Origin: Limnohabitans planktonicus II-D5
GTDB taxonomy: Bacteria > Pseudomonadota > Gammaproteobacteria > Burkholderiales > Burkholderiaceae_C
Direction: 5' to 3'
Length of the DNA stretch: 64,000 nucleotides
Assembly: GCF_001270065.2 (NCBI RefSeq)
Contig: NZ_LFYT02000004.1
Span: 62,001-126,000 of the forward strand
Shown: piece by piece, positions 43,663 through 53,672 of the stretch
Position numbering within the stretch: the stretch's first letter is position 1
Layout: each line of letters begins with the position of its first letter
Translations under genes and position numbers: made by a program
The notes under the pieces: model-generated
The model's input: only the letters and a program-made list of their open reading frames with translations
Told to the model about the DNA's origin: nothing
Database searches by the model: none

Positions 43663-46326
43663 TTAATGTTTGGGCAGCAGGCGCTGCAAGGCATACAGGG
43701 CGTCGAGCGCTTCACGGGGGCTGAGTGCGTCGGGGTTGATTTGCGCCAGCGCCACTTCGATGGGGCTGGGGCCTGTGGCTTCGGATTCGGGCGGGGCGGC
43801 GAACAGGTCCACCTGCTGGCGGCTTTCATTGGCTCCGGCCTCCAACGCGCTCAGTGCGTGGCGGGCGTGGTTGAGCACGGCCGCGGGCATGCCCGCCAGC
43901 CGCGCCACTTGCACGCCGTAGCTTTTGCTGGCCGGGCCGGCTTGCAGCTCGTGCAAAAACACAATCGACGCGCCCGATTCGGCGGCGCTCACATGCATGT
44001 TGACGGCGGCGGTGTGTGTGGCCGGGAATTCGGTGAGCTCGAAGTAGTGCGTGGCAAACAGCGCAAAGGCCTGCGTTTTGTTGTGCAGGTGCGTGGCGAT
44101 GCCGCTGGCCAGAGCCAGGCCGTCAAAGGTCGATGTGCCGCGCCCGATCTCGTCCATCAGCACCAGGCTGTGCGGCGTGGCGCTGTGCAGGATTTGCGCG
44201 GCCTCGGTCATCTCCAGCATGAAGGTCGATTGGGCGTTGGCCAGGTCGTCGGCCGCGCCGATGCGGGTGTGGATGGCGTCAATCGGCCCGAGGCGGCAGC
44301 GGCTGGCGGGCACATGGCTGCCGATGCTGGCCAAGAGCACGATCAGCGCCACCTGGCGCATGTAGGTCGATTTGCCGCCCATGTTGGGGCCGGTGATGAT
44401 TTGCAAACGCTGGCGGGTGCCCAGCACCGTGTCGTTGGCGATGAAGCTGGTGCCCGACATCTGTGCCAGCCGCGCCTCGACCACAGGGTGGCGGCCTTGG
44501 CGTATTTCGATGCATGGCTCTTTGGTGAACTCCGGAGCGCACCAATTGAGCGTCAAAGAGCGCTCGGTTAGGGCGCACAGCACGTCCAGGCTGGCCATGG
44601 CCTGGGCCAATTCGGTGAGCGCGGGCACAAAGGGCTGCAGTTGGTCGAGCAGGCCTTCGTAGAGCCACTTCTCGCGGGCCAAAGCACGTTCTTGCGCCGA
44701 CAGGGCTTTGTCTTCAAAGCTTTTGAGTTCGGGCGTGATGAAGCGTTCGGCGTTTTTCAGGGTCTGACGGCGGCGGTAGTCGTCAGGCACTTTGTCGAGC
44801 TGGCCTTGTGTGACCTCAATGTAAAAGCCGTGCACTTTGTTGAACTGCACGCGCAGGTTGGCGATTCCCGTGCGCTCTTTTTCGCGGGTTTCCAAGTCGA
44901 GCAAGAACGCATCGCAGTTGGTCTGGATGCCGCGCAGCTCGTCCAGCTCGGCGTCCAGGCCATCGGCGATCACACCGCCATCGCGCACCAGCGCAGCGGG
45001 TTCTTCGAGCAGTGCCATTTGCAACAGCTCGGCGCAATGTGTGGGCGGGGTCAGCCAGCGGGCCATGCCGGCCAGCAAGCTGCCGGGCTCAGGCTGAAGG
45101 GCCTGCACTTGCAACGACAGACCAGCCGCACGCGCCAGCGCATGGCGCAGGGCGACCAGCTCGCGCGGGCGCACCTGGCGCAGCGCGGTGCGGGCGGTGA
45201 TGCGCTCCACGTCGCTTGCGCCTTTGAGTTGTTCACGCAGACCGCTCCATGCGCCAGCGCCGCTGTCGCCGCGCAAAACGGCTTGGGCTTGCAAGCGGTC
45301 GATGGCGACTTGCCGATCTCGCGGTGGGCTGAGCAGCCAGCTTTTGAGCAATCGGCTGCCCATGCCGGTCATGCAGGTGTCGAGCAGCGCAAACAAGGTG
45401 GGTGAGTTGGCCGCGCTTTCGCCGCGCAGGGTTTGCGTCAGCTCCAGGTTGCGGCGGGTGCTGGCGGGCAGGTCAATCAGCGCGTCAGAGCGCTGCACTT
45501 GCACACGCTGCACATGCGGCAGGCTGCGGCCCTGGGTGTGTTCGGCGTAAGTGAGCAGGGCCGCGGCTGCGGCGTGCGCGTCGGCCAGCGCATCGGCGCT
45601 CCAGGCGGCCAGCGACGCGGCTTGCAGTTGCTCCAGCAGCTTGCGCTGGCCCAGACCCGCATCAAACTGAAAATCGGGCCGCATGGCAAAGGACCAGCTG
45701 CCCCGGCCTGCGGTTTTGAGGCCGCGCAACTTTTGCTCAAAGGTGGGCGTCATGCCCGCGCTGGCCAAAAGCTCGCTGGGCGCAATGCGGTCCACCCAAT
45801 CGGCCAACTCGTCCTGTGCGCATTCGGCCAGGTGCACCACGCCTTGGGTGACGCTCAGCCACGCCAGGCCGCAGCGGTTTTTGCCCGCCTGGTGCACGGC
45901 CAGCAAAATCGCTTCGCTTTTGTCGGACAGCAGTTCGGTGTCGGTCAGGGTGCCGGGGGTGACCACGCGCACCACTTTGCGCTCGACCGGGCCTTTGGCC
46001 GTGGCCACGTCGCCGACCTGTTCACACAGAGCCACCGATTCGCCCAGCTTGATCAGCCGGGCTAGGTAGGTTTCGACGGAATGGAAGGGCACGCCCGCCA
46101 TGAGCACTGGCTGCCCGGCCGACTGACCCCGGCGTGTGAGGGTGATGTCGAGCAAGCCTGCGGCTTTTTCGGCATCGGCAAAGAACAGCTCGTAAAAGTC
46201 GCCCATGCGGTAGAACACCAGCGTGTCTGGAAACTCCGCCTTGATGCCCAGGTATTGGGCCATCATGGGCGTGTGGGCTGACAGGTCGAGTGCGGGCTTT
46301 GGGGCGTGGGGGATATCGTTTTGCAT
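43663..46326 (-). CDS. mutS: DNA mismatch repair ATPase MutS
   Basis: A full-length 887-residue MutS. The N-terminal mismatch-recognition motif [11 protein letters not shown] carries the Phe-x-Glu wedge; the C-terminal ABC ATPase has Walker [15 protein letters not shown], the signature STFMLEM, Walker [17 protein letters not shown] and the helix-turn-helix end. Recognises mispairs and starts MutL-dependent repair. ATG at 46326 is used; the preceding codon is TTG and also possible. Confidence 0.97.
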   Translation of the reverse strand: MQNDIPHAPKPALDLSAHTPMMAQYLGIKAEFPDTLVFYRMGDFYELFFADAEKAAGLLDITLTRRGQSAGQPVLMAGVPFHSVETYLARLIKLGESVALCEQVGDVATAKGPVERKVVRVVTPGTLTDTELLSDKSEAILLAVHQAGKNRCGLAWLSVTQGVVHLAECAQDELADWVDRIAPSELLASAGMTPTFEQKLRGLKTAGRGSWSFAMRPDFQFDAGLGQRKLLEQLQAASLAAWSADALADAHAAAAALLTYAEHTQGRSLPHVQRVQVQRSDALIDLPASTRRNLELTQTLRGESAANSPTLFALLDTCMTGMGSRLLKSWLLSPPRDRQVAIDRLQAQAVLRGDSGAGAWSGLREQLKGASDVERITARTALRQVRPRELVALRHALARAAGLSLQVQALQPEPGSLLAGMARWLTPPTHCAELLQMALLEEPAALVRDGGVIADGLDAELDELRGIQTNCDAFLLDLETREKERTGIANLRVQFNKVHGFYIEVTQGQLDKVPDDYRRRQTLKNAERFITPELKSFEDKALSAQERALAREKWLYEGLLDQLQPFVPALTELAQAMASLDVLCALTERSLTLNWCAPEFTKEPCIEIRQGRHPVVEARLAQMSGTSFIANDTVLGTRQRLQIITGPNMGGKSTYMRQVALIVLLASIGSHVPASRCRLGPIDAIHTRIGAADDLANAQSTFMLEMTEAAQILHSATPHSLVLMDEIGRGTSTFDGLALASGIATHLHNKTQAFALFATHYFELTEFPATHTAAVNMHVSAAESGASIVFLHELQAGPASKSYGVQVARLAGMPAAVLNHARHALSALEAGANESRQQVDLFAAPPESEATGPSPIEVALAQINPDALSPREALDALYALQRLLPKH

Positions 46327-46516
46327 CAATGATTGGCCAAATTTTTCCGCGACGGCATCAGGCTGCGCAAGAAAAAATCCCGGGGATAAGGGTGATTCAG
46401 GCTGGTCAAATTATCTTTAAAAATGCCAACGATAAATTTGCGGCTCAAAATTTATTGTTCCGGGGGCAAATCCTGTCCTTTGCCTGTGCTCGAAGGCCTG
46501 CAATGATCAGGCGGGG

Positions 46517-47353
46517 TCACCACCTGCCCGATGAGCCACCGCCGCCAAAACCACCACCGCCCCCCTTGAAGCCCCCGCCGGGGCCACCCCGTCCACCGAA
46601 CCGGGCCCTGAGCAAGCCGGTGATGCCCAGAAAAGTGGTCACCATGGTGATACCGCCAGCAATCAGGGCCATGGACAGCACGCCCAGCAAGAGCCAGCTG
46701 ACGGTGCCCACGATGACGGCGGTCATGATGGCGCCCGGAAATCGACCCAGGATGGCACGCAGGACAAAGCCCAGGAGCGCGCCCGCCACAATGATCCAGG
46801 TGATGTCGGTGTAGGGGCTGGCGGATTGGCCTGCCGCTTTGGCGGGCAAGGGCTCACCGTCGATGATGCGCATCATGCGTTTCATGCCCGCAGAAATGCC
46901 GCCCGCAAAGTCCCCTTGGCGAAAGTTGGGGGTGATGATGTCTTCGATGATCCGTTTGGAGGTGGCGTCGTTCAAGGCACCTTCGAGCCCATAGCCCACC
47001 TCGATCCGCACGGTGCGGTCGTCTTTGGCAATGAGCAAAATCGCGCCATCGTCCACTTTTTGTCGCCCCAGTTTCCATTGCTCCGCCACCCGCAGGGCAT
47101 ATTGCTCAATGGTTTCGGGTTGGGTGCTGGGCACCATCAACACCGCCAGTTGGCTGCCTTTGCGCTGCTCGAATGCCGTCAGGGCTTGTTCGATCTGGGT
47201 TTTTTGCTCTTCGGTGAGGGTGTGGGTTTGGTCAATGACATGGCCCGTCAATGGCGGCACGGGCACCCATGTGGGCACTTGCGCGTGTGCAGCAAAACCC
47301 AGCAGGGCGCAAAGCACCAGTCCACAGGCCACCACCGACCGCCACATGGTCAC
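46517..47353 (-). CDS. TPM-domain (YgcG-like) exported membrane protein
   Basis: A 278-residue protein with an N-terminal signal sequence ending AAHAQ, a TPM phosphatase-like domain (VIDQTHTLTEEQKTQIEQAL .. VRIEVGYGLEGALND), two membrane helices and a C-terminal tail made of Gly, Ser and a final RW. TPM proteins are commonly encoded beside lemA, as here; their role is not settled. Start is GTG at 47353, in a GTGA overlap with the lemA stop; an ATG two codons later (47347) is an alternative. Confidence 0.87.
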   Translation of the reverse strand: MTMWRSVVACGLVLCALLGFAAHAQVPTWVPVPPLTGHVIDQTHTLTEEQKTQIEQALTAFEQRKGSQLAVLMVPSTQPETIEQYALRVAEQWKLGRQKVDDGAILLIAKDDRTVRIEVGYGLEGALNDATSKRIIEDIITPNFRQGDFAGGISAGMKRMMRIIDGEPLPAKAAGQSASPYTDITWIIVAGALLGFVLRAILGRFPGAIMTAVIVGTVSWLLLGVLSMALIAGGITMVTTFLGITGLLRARFGGRGGPGGGFKGGGGGFGGGGSSGRW

Positions 47354-47994
47354 TGCACCGCGCTGGAGCTGGGGGCTTTGGGTGGTGTGGCGCCTGTGCC
47401 GAAGTTGACGGGAGGAGGAACAGCAATGGCTTTTTCATTGTCTGCCGAAAAGTTGGGTTTTTCCTTGTAGCCCAACACCCAGGCGGTCAAGTTGGAAGGA
47501 AAGGTGTGCACCGTGACGTTGTAGTCCTGAACAGCTTTGATATAACGATTGCGCGCCACGGCGATGCGGTTTTCGGTGCCTTCGAGTTGAGCTTGCAGGT
47601 CAATGAAACCCTGGTTGGCCCGCAAGGCGGGGTAGTTTTCTGACACCACCAGCAATCTGGACAAGGAGCTGGACAATTCCTTTTGAGCTTGCTGGAATTT
47701 TTGAAAGGCTTGCGGGTCGTTCACCAGCTCGGGCGAGGCTTGTACGGCAGTGGCTTTGGCGCGGGCCTCGACCACAGCTTGCAAGGTGCTTTGTTCAAAG
47801 TCGGCCTGGCCTTTGACCACATTGACCAAATTGGGAATCAGATCAGCCCGGCGCTGGTATTGGCTGAGCACTTCGGACCAGCTGGCTTTGACTTGCTCGT
47901 TGTTGGTTTGGAACTGGTTGTAGCCGCAACCTGTCAAGCTCAAAGTGCTGAGCATCAGGAACACGGCGATCCAGCGTTGAAATGCTGACTTCAT
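47350..47994 (-). CDS. lemA: LemA family lipoprotein
   Basis: A 214-residue LemA protein: lipoprotein signal with lipobox LTGC near residue 23, then the helical bundle with the conserved QYQRRADLIPNLVNVVKG and FEQSTLQAVVEARAKA stretches. LemA proteins have unclear function and are typically paired with TPM-domain proteins, which is the case here with a 4-nt overlap. Confidence 0.92.
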   Translation of the reverse strand: MKSAFQRWIAVFLMLSTLSLTGCGYNQFQTNNEQVKASWSEVLSQYQRRADLIPNLVNVVKGQADFEQSTLQAVVEARAKATAVQASPELVNDPQAFQKFQQAQKELSSSLSRLLVVSENYPALRANQGFIDLQAQLEGTENRIAVARNRYIKAVQDYNVTVHTFPSNLTAWVLGYKEKPNFSADNEKAIAVPPPVNFGTGATPPKAPSSSAVQ

Positions 47995-48069
47995 GACTCA
48001 TCTCCATCGGGTTGTGGCGGTGCGTTGTGGGCGCAACCAGTCAGGGCAGCCTAATCAGGCGGGCTTTGC

Positions 48070-48291
48070 ATGGCTGTGCGGCAGTTCACACGCTCAGTGA
48101 TGGCGCAGCAGGTGCATGCCGTGGTCTCACGCGGTGGATGGCCCGATCTGGCGGGGCAGAGCGTGTTGGGTAAAGTGACTAGTCCGACCTTGTTGCTGGT
48201 CGCGAGTTTTGACGAAGAGGTTTTGACATTGCCCATGTTGCGATACGCCAACTGCAGGCCTTCCACCACTTCTATGGATTCGGCCCTGTGA
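48070..48291 (+). pseudogene. Remnant of a dienelactone hydrolase-like gene
   Basis: A 73-codon frame reading HAVVSRGGWPDLAG, then SPTLLLVASFDEEVL. This matches the C-terminal part of the alpha/beta hydrolases often fused or linked to phosphoribosyltransferases, where SRGGRPDLAG and APTLLIVGGxD are conserved. The catalytic serine region and the terminal histidine are missing, so it is a decayed fragment. Confidence 0.55.
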
Positions 48292-48314
48292 AGTTTTCAA
48301 TCCTCAAAGATGTT

Positions 48315-48391
48315 GTAGGTCGGCGGTCGAAGACCCCGACAGGGGTCTGTGCCCAAACCCATCATGTCGGACTCTGCGAGTGCCGACCTAC
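48315..48391. repeat. A-type/B-type stem-loop repeat pair
   Basis: Forward A unit at 48315-48340 and reverse B unit at 48366-48391, separated by 25 bp. The rest of the 47995-48697 interval holds the hydrolase remnant and the region upstream of the Hsp20 gene, where I find no clear heat-shock promoter. Confidence 0.88.
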
Positions 48392-48697
48392 GAGGTGACA
48401 TTTTTCACGCATTTCAAAGTTCAGCGTGCCGGATCAATAGTGCGCTGACCAACAGCCTGCATGCTGAAGAGGAAATGCCCTGTTTTCTATGTGTTAGCGC
48501 AAAGAAACAGATGTAGCGCAAGGCGTGGCCTTCAAGTCGCCGTGGTGTGTGAATGGGGCAACAGACACCCGCGTCAGCCGGTAAGACAGTGTGCTTGGGG
48601 CTGTTGTTTGGAGACGGCCCTGTGCAGCTAGGAGTATTCCTGCCTGCACCCAGTCATGCAGCGATCTTGCTGCGATTCATTGAATGGAGATCACACC

Positions 48698-49132
48698 ATG
48701 AGCAACCTCGCACGATTCAACCCTTTCAGCGAAATGCGCGACCCTTTCAGCGACGATTTCTTCAAAGGCTTTGCCTTGCGTCCGATGTACCGCATGCTGG
48801 AGGGCGAACCCCAAATGCGTCTGGATTTGACGGAAGACGACAAGAATTTTTTTGTCAAAGTCGAAATTCCAGGTGTCAAGAAAGAAGACATCAAGGTGTC
48901 TGTGGAAGGCAACCAGGTGTCCCTGTGCGCCGAACTAAAGAAGGAAACGGAAGAAAAAGAAGGTGCCAAAGTGATTCGCTCTGAGCGCTACTTTGGCAGT
49001 GTGACGCGCAGTTTCACGCTCAATGAAAGCGTGGATCAGGCTGCATCCATTGCGAAATACGAAGACGGTGTTTTGCACCTGACGTTGCCCAAAAAACCCA
49101 GCGAGCAAAGTCATACCCTCAAAATTTCCTGA
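48698..49132 (+). CDS. Hsp20/alpha-crystallin small heat shock protein
   Basis: A 144-residue holdase chaperone with an N-terminal arm (FNPFSEMRDPFSDDFF), an alpha-crystallin domain (RLDLTEDDKNFFVKVEIPGVKKEDI, quoted in parts RLDLTEDDKNFF and VKVEIPGVKKEDI) and the A-x-Y-x-x-G-V-L motif AKYEDGVLHLTLPK before the C-terminal tail. ATG at 48698 follows TGGAG. Stands beside a CBS-domain gene. Confidence 0.94.
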   Translation: MSNLARFNPFSEMRDPFSDDFFKGFALRPMYRMLEGEPQMRLDLTEDDKNFFVKVEIPGVKKEDIKVSVEGNQVSLCAELKKETEEKEGAKVIRSERYFGSVTRSFTLNESVDQAASIAKYEDGVLHLTLPKKPSEQSHTLKIS

Positions 49133-49214
49133 TGAAGTGGCTTGGGTGCCGACCTCGTTTCAAGCGTGTCCGATGGGGGCGGTGACTCACTGATTCGCTG
49201 AAGGATGCAATCAC

Positions 49215-49283
49215 CATGGACATGCTGGCTTGACTTCTTGCCGTCAGGGCGTCGGGCTTTTTTCCCGACATGTCCATGTCGGG
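49215..49283 (+). promoter_or_regulatory. Multi-conformer RNA leader upstream of the CBS-domain gene
   Basis: Segments here can pair in competing ways. CATGGACATG (49215-49224) is fully complementary to CATGTCCATG (49269-49278). CCCGACATG (49264-49272) pairs with CATGTCGGG (49275-49283) as a 9-bp hairpin. GTCGGG (49251-49256) also pairs with CCCGAC (49264-49269) across a T-rich loop. The last structure ends 34 nt before the start codon at 49318. A regulatory role is inferred. Confidence 0.5.
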
Positions 49284-49317
49284 TGGCAAGCAATTTCCAC
49301 TTTTTGAAGGAGCCGTC

Positions 49318-49779
49318 ATGAGCAAAGAATTGACAGCGGGCGAAATCTGCAAACGTAAAGTCACAGTAGCTTATGAGAACACCAGTCTCGTGGCTGCAGC
49401 CCAACTCATGCGCGAGGAGCATGTCGGTGCCTTGGTGGTGGTGGCAGATCAAAACGGCCACCGCCTTGTGCGTGGGGTCGTCACAGATCGAGACATCGTG
49501 ATGGCCGTTGTGGCCACAGGCCTGGACCCCGAGCCCTTGCTTTTGGAGGACATCATGTCCGATCGCCTGGTGACCGCCAAGGAAACCGACTCGCTGCTTG
49601 ACCTGATGCGGGTCATGCGTGAACACGGTGTGCGCCGTGTACCTGTGGTCGGTGAACAATACGAATTGGTGGGCATCGTCACCATGGACGATGTGCTCAA
49701 AGTGTTGGCGCTGGAGCTGAACATGCTGGTGGGCACGATTGACCGCAATATCAAACAAGAGCATGTGCGCAGGCGGTGA
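49318..49779 (+). CDS. Two-CBS-domain protein
   Basis: A 153-residue protein consisting of a tandem CBS pair (Bateman module): first domain from VTVAYENTSLVAAAQLM to VVTDRDIVMAVV, second from RLVTAKETDSLLDLM to IVTMDDVLKVLA. Such stand-alone pairs bind adenine nucleotides such as AMP or ATP and act as energy sensors. ATG at 49318 follows GAAGGAG. Confidence 0.88.
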   Translation: MSKELTAGEICKRKVTVAYENTSLVAAAQLMREEHVGALVVVADQNGHRLVRGVVTDRDIVMAVVATGLDPEPLLLEDIMSDRLVTAKETDSLLDLMRVMREHGVRRVPVVGEQYELVGIVTMDDVLKVLALELNMLVGTIDRNIKQEHVRRR

Positions 49780-49789
49780 GCGTATTTGC

Positions 49790-49863
49790 AGGTCGGTGCT
49801 TGAGCTGCGACACTGTTTGTTTATCCGCAGTCACCAAGTCGGGGCTGAAGCCGCCGACCTGCG
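49790..49863. repeat. Degenerate stem-loop repeat pair
   Basis: A damaged forward unit (GCAGGTCGGTGCTTGAGC) at ~49790 and a better reverse C-type unit (GTCGGGGCTGAAGCC..CCGACCTGC) at 49838-49862, between the convergent CBS and suhB genes. Confidence 0.7.
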
Positions 49864-49966
49864 AGGGGTTTGCTGGCGCTGCTTGAGGACATTGCGAGCG
49901 CCGCACCAGCGTGGGCAGCGCAAGCCACGTCGTGATGTTTGCTGTTGTGCAGCGCCTGCGGCCGGA

Positions 49967-50926
49967 TCAAAAAGGCGCGTCTTTGCGCTCGTCGCTGGCT
50001 TGGGCGCTGTCGTCTGAAACCGTGTCTGTGGATTCGGTGTCAGGGTTGTGCGAGTCGTCTGTGCGTTCTCGGTTCAGTCGCTCGACGGCAGTGCGCACGG
50101 CAGCTTTGTCGCCCGCGCTGGCAAATTTGCTGTACTTGCCAAGGAGGCCAACCAACTGGCCGTAAATGCGGGGCGCGCCGGCCAGGCATTCTTTTTGTTC
50201 CAGAAAGTCGGACTCGCCCGTGAAGTTGCCGATCAGGCCTCCGGCTTCCGTGACCAAGAGCGAGCCTGCAGCCACGTCCCAAGGCGACAGCCCTGTTTCA
50301 AAGAAACCGTCGGTGAAACCTGCGGCCACATAGGCCAGGTCGAGTGCCGCCGAGCCGGGGCGGCGCAGGCCTGCGGTGCGCTGCATCACGTCGCCCATCA
50401 TGCGCAGGTACTGGTTGAAGTTGTCGCCCTTGCGGAAAGGGAAACCGGTGGAGATGATGCATTCCTGCAGGCGGATGCGCTTGCTCACGCGCAGGCGGCG
50501 GTCGTTCATGAAGGCGCCACGGCCTTTGGTGGCGGTGAACAGGTCGTTGCGGGTGGGGTCGTAAATGACGGCTTGCTCGATCTTGCCGCGCACTTGCAGG
50601 GCAATGCTCACGCAATAAACAGGGAAGCCGTGGATGAAGTTGGTTGTGCCGTCCAGGGGGTCGATGATCCAGATGTGGTCAGCGAGCGGGTTGCCATGCG
50701 TGCTGCCCGACTCTTCAGCCAGGATGCCGTGGTCAGGGTAGGCGGTCAGCAAGGTGTCGATGATGACTTTTTCACTCGCGTGGTCGATCTCGGTGACGAA
50801 GTCGTTGACCTGTTTTTGCGAGATGCGAACCGCTTCAACGTCGAGCGCGGCGCGGTTGATGATGGCGCCAGCGGCGCGCGCAGCCTTGATGGCCACGTTG
50901 AGCATGGGGTGGAGATTGGACGACAT
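49967..50926 (-). CDS. suhB: Inositol monophosphatase family protein SuhB
   Basis: A 319-residue Mg-dependent phosphatase with the metal motif [15 protein letters not shown], the upstream EESG glutamates and the distal [15 protein letters not shown]. SuhB also takes part in rRNA antitermination in enterobacteria. The last ~40 residues are a charged Asp/Ser/Thr-rich tail ([17 protein letters not shown]) absent from the core family. ATG at 50926 (MSSNLHPML) matches relatives. Confidence 0.93.
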   Translation of the reverse strand: MSSNLHPMLNVAIKAARAAGAIINRAALDVEAVRISQKQVNDFVTEIDHASEKVIIDTLLTAYPDHGILAEESGSTHGNPLADHIWIIDPLDGTTNFIHGFPVYCVSIALQVRGKIEQAVIYDPTRNDLFTATKGRGAFMNDRRLRVSKRIRLQECIISTGFPFRKGDNFNQYLRMMGDVMQRTAGLRRPGSAALDLAYVAAGFTDGFFETGLSPWDVAAGSLLVTEAGGLIGNFTGESDFLEQKECLAGAPRIYGQLVGLLGKYSKFASAGDKAAVRTAVERLNRERTDDSHNPDTESTDTVSDDSAQASDERKDAPF

Positions 50927-51174
50927 GAATTGTGTGAAGAACGGGTGCAACGCACGCACGATCGCGGCGACAAGGGGCGGATTTTCTCATGAAATTGCCC
51001 TCAAATGGTATCTGCACGGCTCGGCAGTGCATCGCGCACAGGTGACAGCGGGGACATCACACGCAGCAATGTTGGCCTGCGGTCTGTCAAACGTAGCCTT
51101 CGTAGAGTATGAAGGGTGATGGTGCTGTCAGCCTGAAACATGGTTTGTTGCAGGCCAAGGCGTCTGCATCGCCA

Positions 51175-52968
51175 TCAAGACACATGCCATCCCGCCTTGC
51201 CATCATGGCGGGCCTGACGCTCTTGGTCAGCCTGCATTTCGCGCTCAAACTGCTCGCGGGCTTGGCGCGCCCGTACGATCATGTGTTCTTCGTTGTTGCG
51301 CTCGGCCTGGGCTTTGCGCAAGAAATCCAAAGAATAGCGCCTGAAGTTATCGGCCATCTGTTTGGCCTGGACTCTGTCCATGCCCAGTGCCTCTAGTGTT
51401 GAGCGGCCGCTGCGCAACGACGATTCAAATACCTCACGCTCCACATAGGGCACCTTCAACTCGGCCAGATCCATGGCGTGCAAGGCATCCCGTGCGCGGG
51501 CGACGATCTGCACATGGGCAAATTGATGGCGCAGGACTTCGACCAAGCGATTGCACTGGGCAGGGTCATCCACGGCGACCACCATGGCTTTGGCATGGTG
51601 AATACCGGCCGCATGCAGCAAGTCGGGCTGTGTGGCATCGCCAAAATAAACCTTGTAGCCAAAGCGGCGTGCACTGTCCACAGTGTCGGCGTCGTGGTCA
51701 ATGACCGTGGGCTTGACCCCCGCGGCCAGCAGCAGGCGGCACACTGTCTGGCCATAGCGGCCAAAGCCAGCCACGATCACCGGCGGGTGATCCTCCTCTA
51801 TTGCATCGGCCTCACGCGCTTGCGTGTTTTGGCGGCACCAGCGGTCAAACAGCATCAGCAACAAGGGGGTGCTGACCATGGACAGCGCCGAGATCAAAGT
51901 CAGCAAGTTGGCCTGAGCCGCTGGCAGGGCGCCGGAGACTTTGGCCGCAGACAGCACGACAAACGCAAACTCGCCCACTTGAGAGAGCAGCACGGCCAGC
52001 AGGGCTTTGTCGCGACCTTTCAGCCCCACCCACGGGGCCAGACGCCACAGTGCCAGAAGCTTGAGCCCCACAACGGCTAGTAGACCCAACACTACCTGAA
52101 CGGGGCTGCTGGCCAGCAGTCCCAATTCCATGCTCATGCCCACCGCAATGAAGAACAAGCCCAGCAGTAGACCTTTGAAGGGCAGGATGTCGGTTTCCAG
52201 CGCATGGCGGTACTCTGAGCTGGCCAGCAAGACGCCCGCCAAAAAAGCCCCCAGGCCCATGGACAGGCCCACATGTTCCATCAGCGCTGCAACACCCAGC
52301 ACCAGCAGCAAGGCAAAGCCGGTGAACAGCTCGCGCACCTGCATGCGGGCGACAAAGCGCATGACCGGATAGGCCACATAGCGCCCGAGCACCACGACGG
52401 CAGCGACGGCGCCCATCTGCCAGAGCGGGCCACTGCTGTTGTGCGCCGCCGGCTCAGCGGCGGGTGTCGCTGTGCCCAGCACGGCGGCCAATGCCAGAAG
52501 CGGGATGGCCGCAATGTCTTGGTACAGCAGCATGGAAAAGCCACTGCGGCCTACCGGGGTGGCCATCAGATTGCGCTCTTGCATCAAGGCCACGACGATG
52601 GCAGTGGACGACAGCGCCAAGGCCAGGGCTCCGATCAAGCTGGCCTGCCAGCTCCAACCCATCAGCAGCCCTACCGGAAACAGCGCTGCCGCGCAGGCCA
52701 GCATTTGCAGCGTGCCGCCGCCAAACACGGCGCTGCGCATGTCCCACAAGCGCTTGGGCTCCAGCTCCAGGCCAATGACAAACAGCATCAGCACCACTCC
52801 CAGCTCCGAGACATGCAGCAGTGCGGCCGGGTCATTCACCAGGCCCAAGCCCACCGGACCGATCACCACACCTGCGACCAGATAGCCCAGCACCGAGCCC
52901 AGACCTAAGCGCACGGCCAGTGGAACAAAGATCAGTGCCGCCAACAAGAAGAGAATCGCTTGCATCAT
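51175..52968 (-). CDS. CPA2-type cation:proton antiporter with RCK (TrkA-N) domain, KefB/KefC-like
   Basis: A 597-residue protein: about 12-13 membrane helices of a sodium/proton-exchanger fold (residues ~1-380), then a cytosolic TrkA-N nucleotide-binding domain (VIVAGFGRYGQTVCRLL .. GDATQPDLL) and a coiled C-terminal tail. KefB/KefC homologues are glutathione-gated potassium efflux systems protecting against electrophiles. The neighbouring flavodoxin-like gene overlaps it by ATGA and fits the KefF/KefG ancillary subunit, which supports the Kef assignment. Whether it is KefB or KefC is not decided. Confidence 0.9.
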   Translation of the reverse strand: MMQAILFLLAALIFVPLAVRLGLGSVLGYLVAGVVIGPVGLGLVNDPAALLHVSELGVVLMLFVIGLELEPKRLWDMRSAVFGGGTLQMLACAAALFPVGLLMGWSWQASLIGALALALSSTAIVVALMQERNLMATPVGRSGFSMLLYQDIAAIPLLALAAVLGTATPAAEPAAHNSSGPLWQMGAVAAVVVLGRYVAYPVMRFVARMQVRELFTGFALLLVLGVAALMEHVGLSMGLGAFLAGVLLASSEYRHALETDILPFKGLLLGLFFIAVGMSMELGLLASSPVQVVLGLLAVVGLKLLALWRLAPWVGLKGRDKALLAVLLSQVGEFAFVVLSAAKVSGALPAAQANLLTLISALSMVSTPLLLMLFDRWCRQNTQAREADAIEEDHPPVIVAGFGRYGQTVCRLLLAAGVKPTVIDHDADTVDSARRFGYKVYFGDATQPDLLHAAGIHHAKAMVVAVDDPAQCNRLVEVLRHQFAHVQIVARARDALHAMDLAELKVPYVEREVFESSLRSGRSTLEALGMDRVQAKQMADNFRRYSLDFLRKAQAERNNEEHMIVRARQAREQFEREMQADQERQARHDGKAGWHVS

Positions 52969-53513
52969 GACGCCGTCACTCCCTGTGCCTGAACCCCTTC
53001 AAAGGCTTCGCATTGCTGCTCGAGCGAGGCACACAAGTCGCCCAGCGCCTGCGGGGCGATGGCGTGTCCGCCATGCACCACAAAGGGCCGGAACCACTGC
53101 ATGCCGCAAAAGCGCGCTGTGTTTTCAATCGGCGTCACATAGTCAGCAAATGGCCGCTTGTGCGTGCCCTCAGGTGTGTATTCGGGCCGTGAGCCACCGG
53201 CACTGGCGACCCACCAGCAGGCCTTTCCCTTCAGGGCTTCACCGCCGTGCCCATAGGCCCAGCCATGCGCCAGCACCTGGTCGATCCAATGCTTCATCAA
53301 GGCCGGTACGCTGTACCAATAGACTGGTGTCAACCAGACGATGTGCTGGGCTCGCAGCAGGGCCTGTTGCTCGGCCTCCACGTCGATGTCGAAATCGGGA
53401 TAGAGCTGATAGAGCGAGCGCACCTCGGCACCGGGCCGAGCCTGTAGCACGGACAAAAGGTCTTTGACCACCCGAGACTGGGAAGGCCGGGGGTGAGCAT
53501 GAACAATGAGCAT
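52965..53513 (-). CDS. KefF/KefG-like NAD(P)H oxidoreductase (flavodoxin-like ancillary subunit)
   Basis: A 182-residue flavodoxin-like quinone reductase: N-terminal LIVHAHPRPSQSRV flavin loop, PVYWYSVPALMKHWIDQVL and the WWVASAGGSRPEY motif, typical of the MdaB/KefF family. In Kef systems it binds the channel and activates it. ATG at 53513; the longer open frame upstream is antisense to trmJ and was rejected. Confidence 0.88.
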   Translation of the reverse strand: MLIVHAHPRPSQSRVVKDLLSVLQARPGAEVRSLYQLYPDFDIDVEAEQQALLRAQHIVWLTPVYWYSVPALMKHWIDQVLAHGWAYGHGGEALKGKACWWVASAGGSRPEYTPEGTHKRPFADYVTPIENTARFCGMQWFRPFVVHGGHAIAPQALGDLCASLEQQCEAFEGVQAQGVTAS

Positions 53514-53672
53514 GGCAAATATAAAAAGGTAAAAAAACAGATCAGTTTCAGTGTGATCCAAGTAAAAAGCCACGAATCTTCTCACGTCAGTGAGGATGTC
53601 GGTTGCAGTCACCTTGAGGCCGTGACGACAGTGTGCTGCTGCGGCGGTGCCGCCAGCATGGACAATCGGGGC

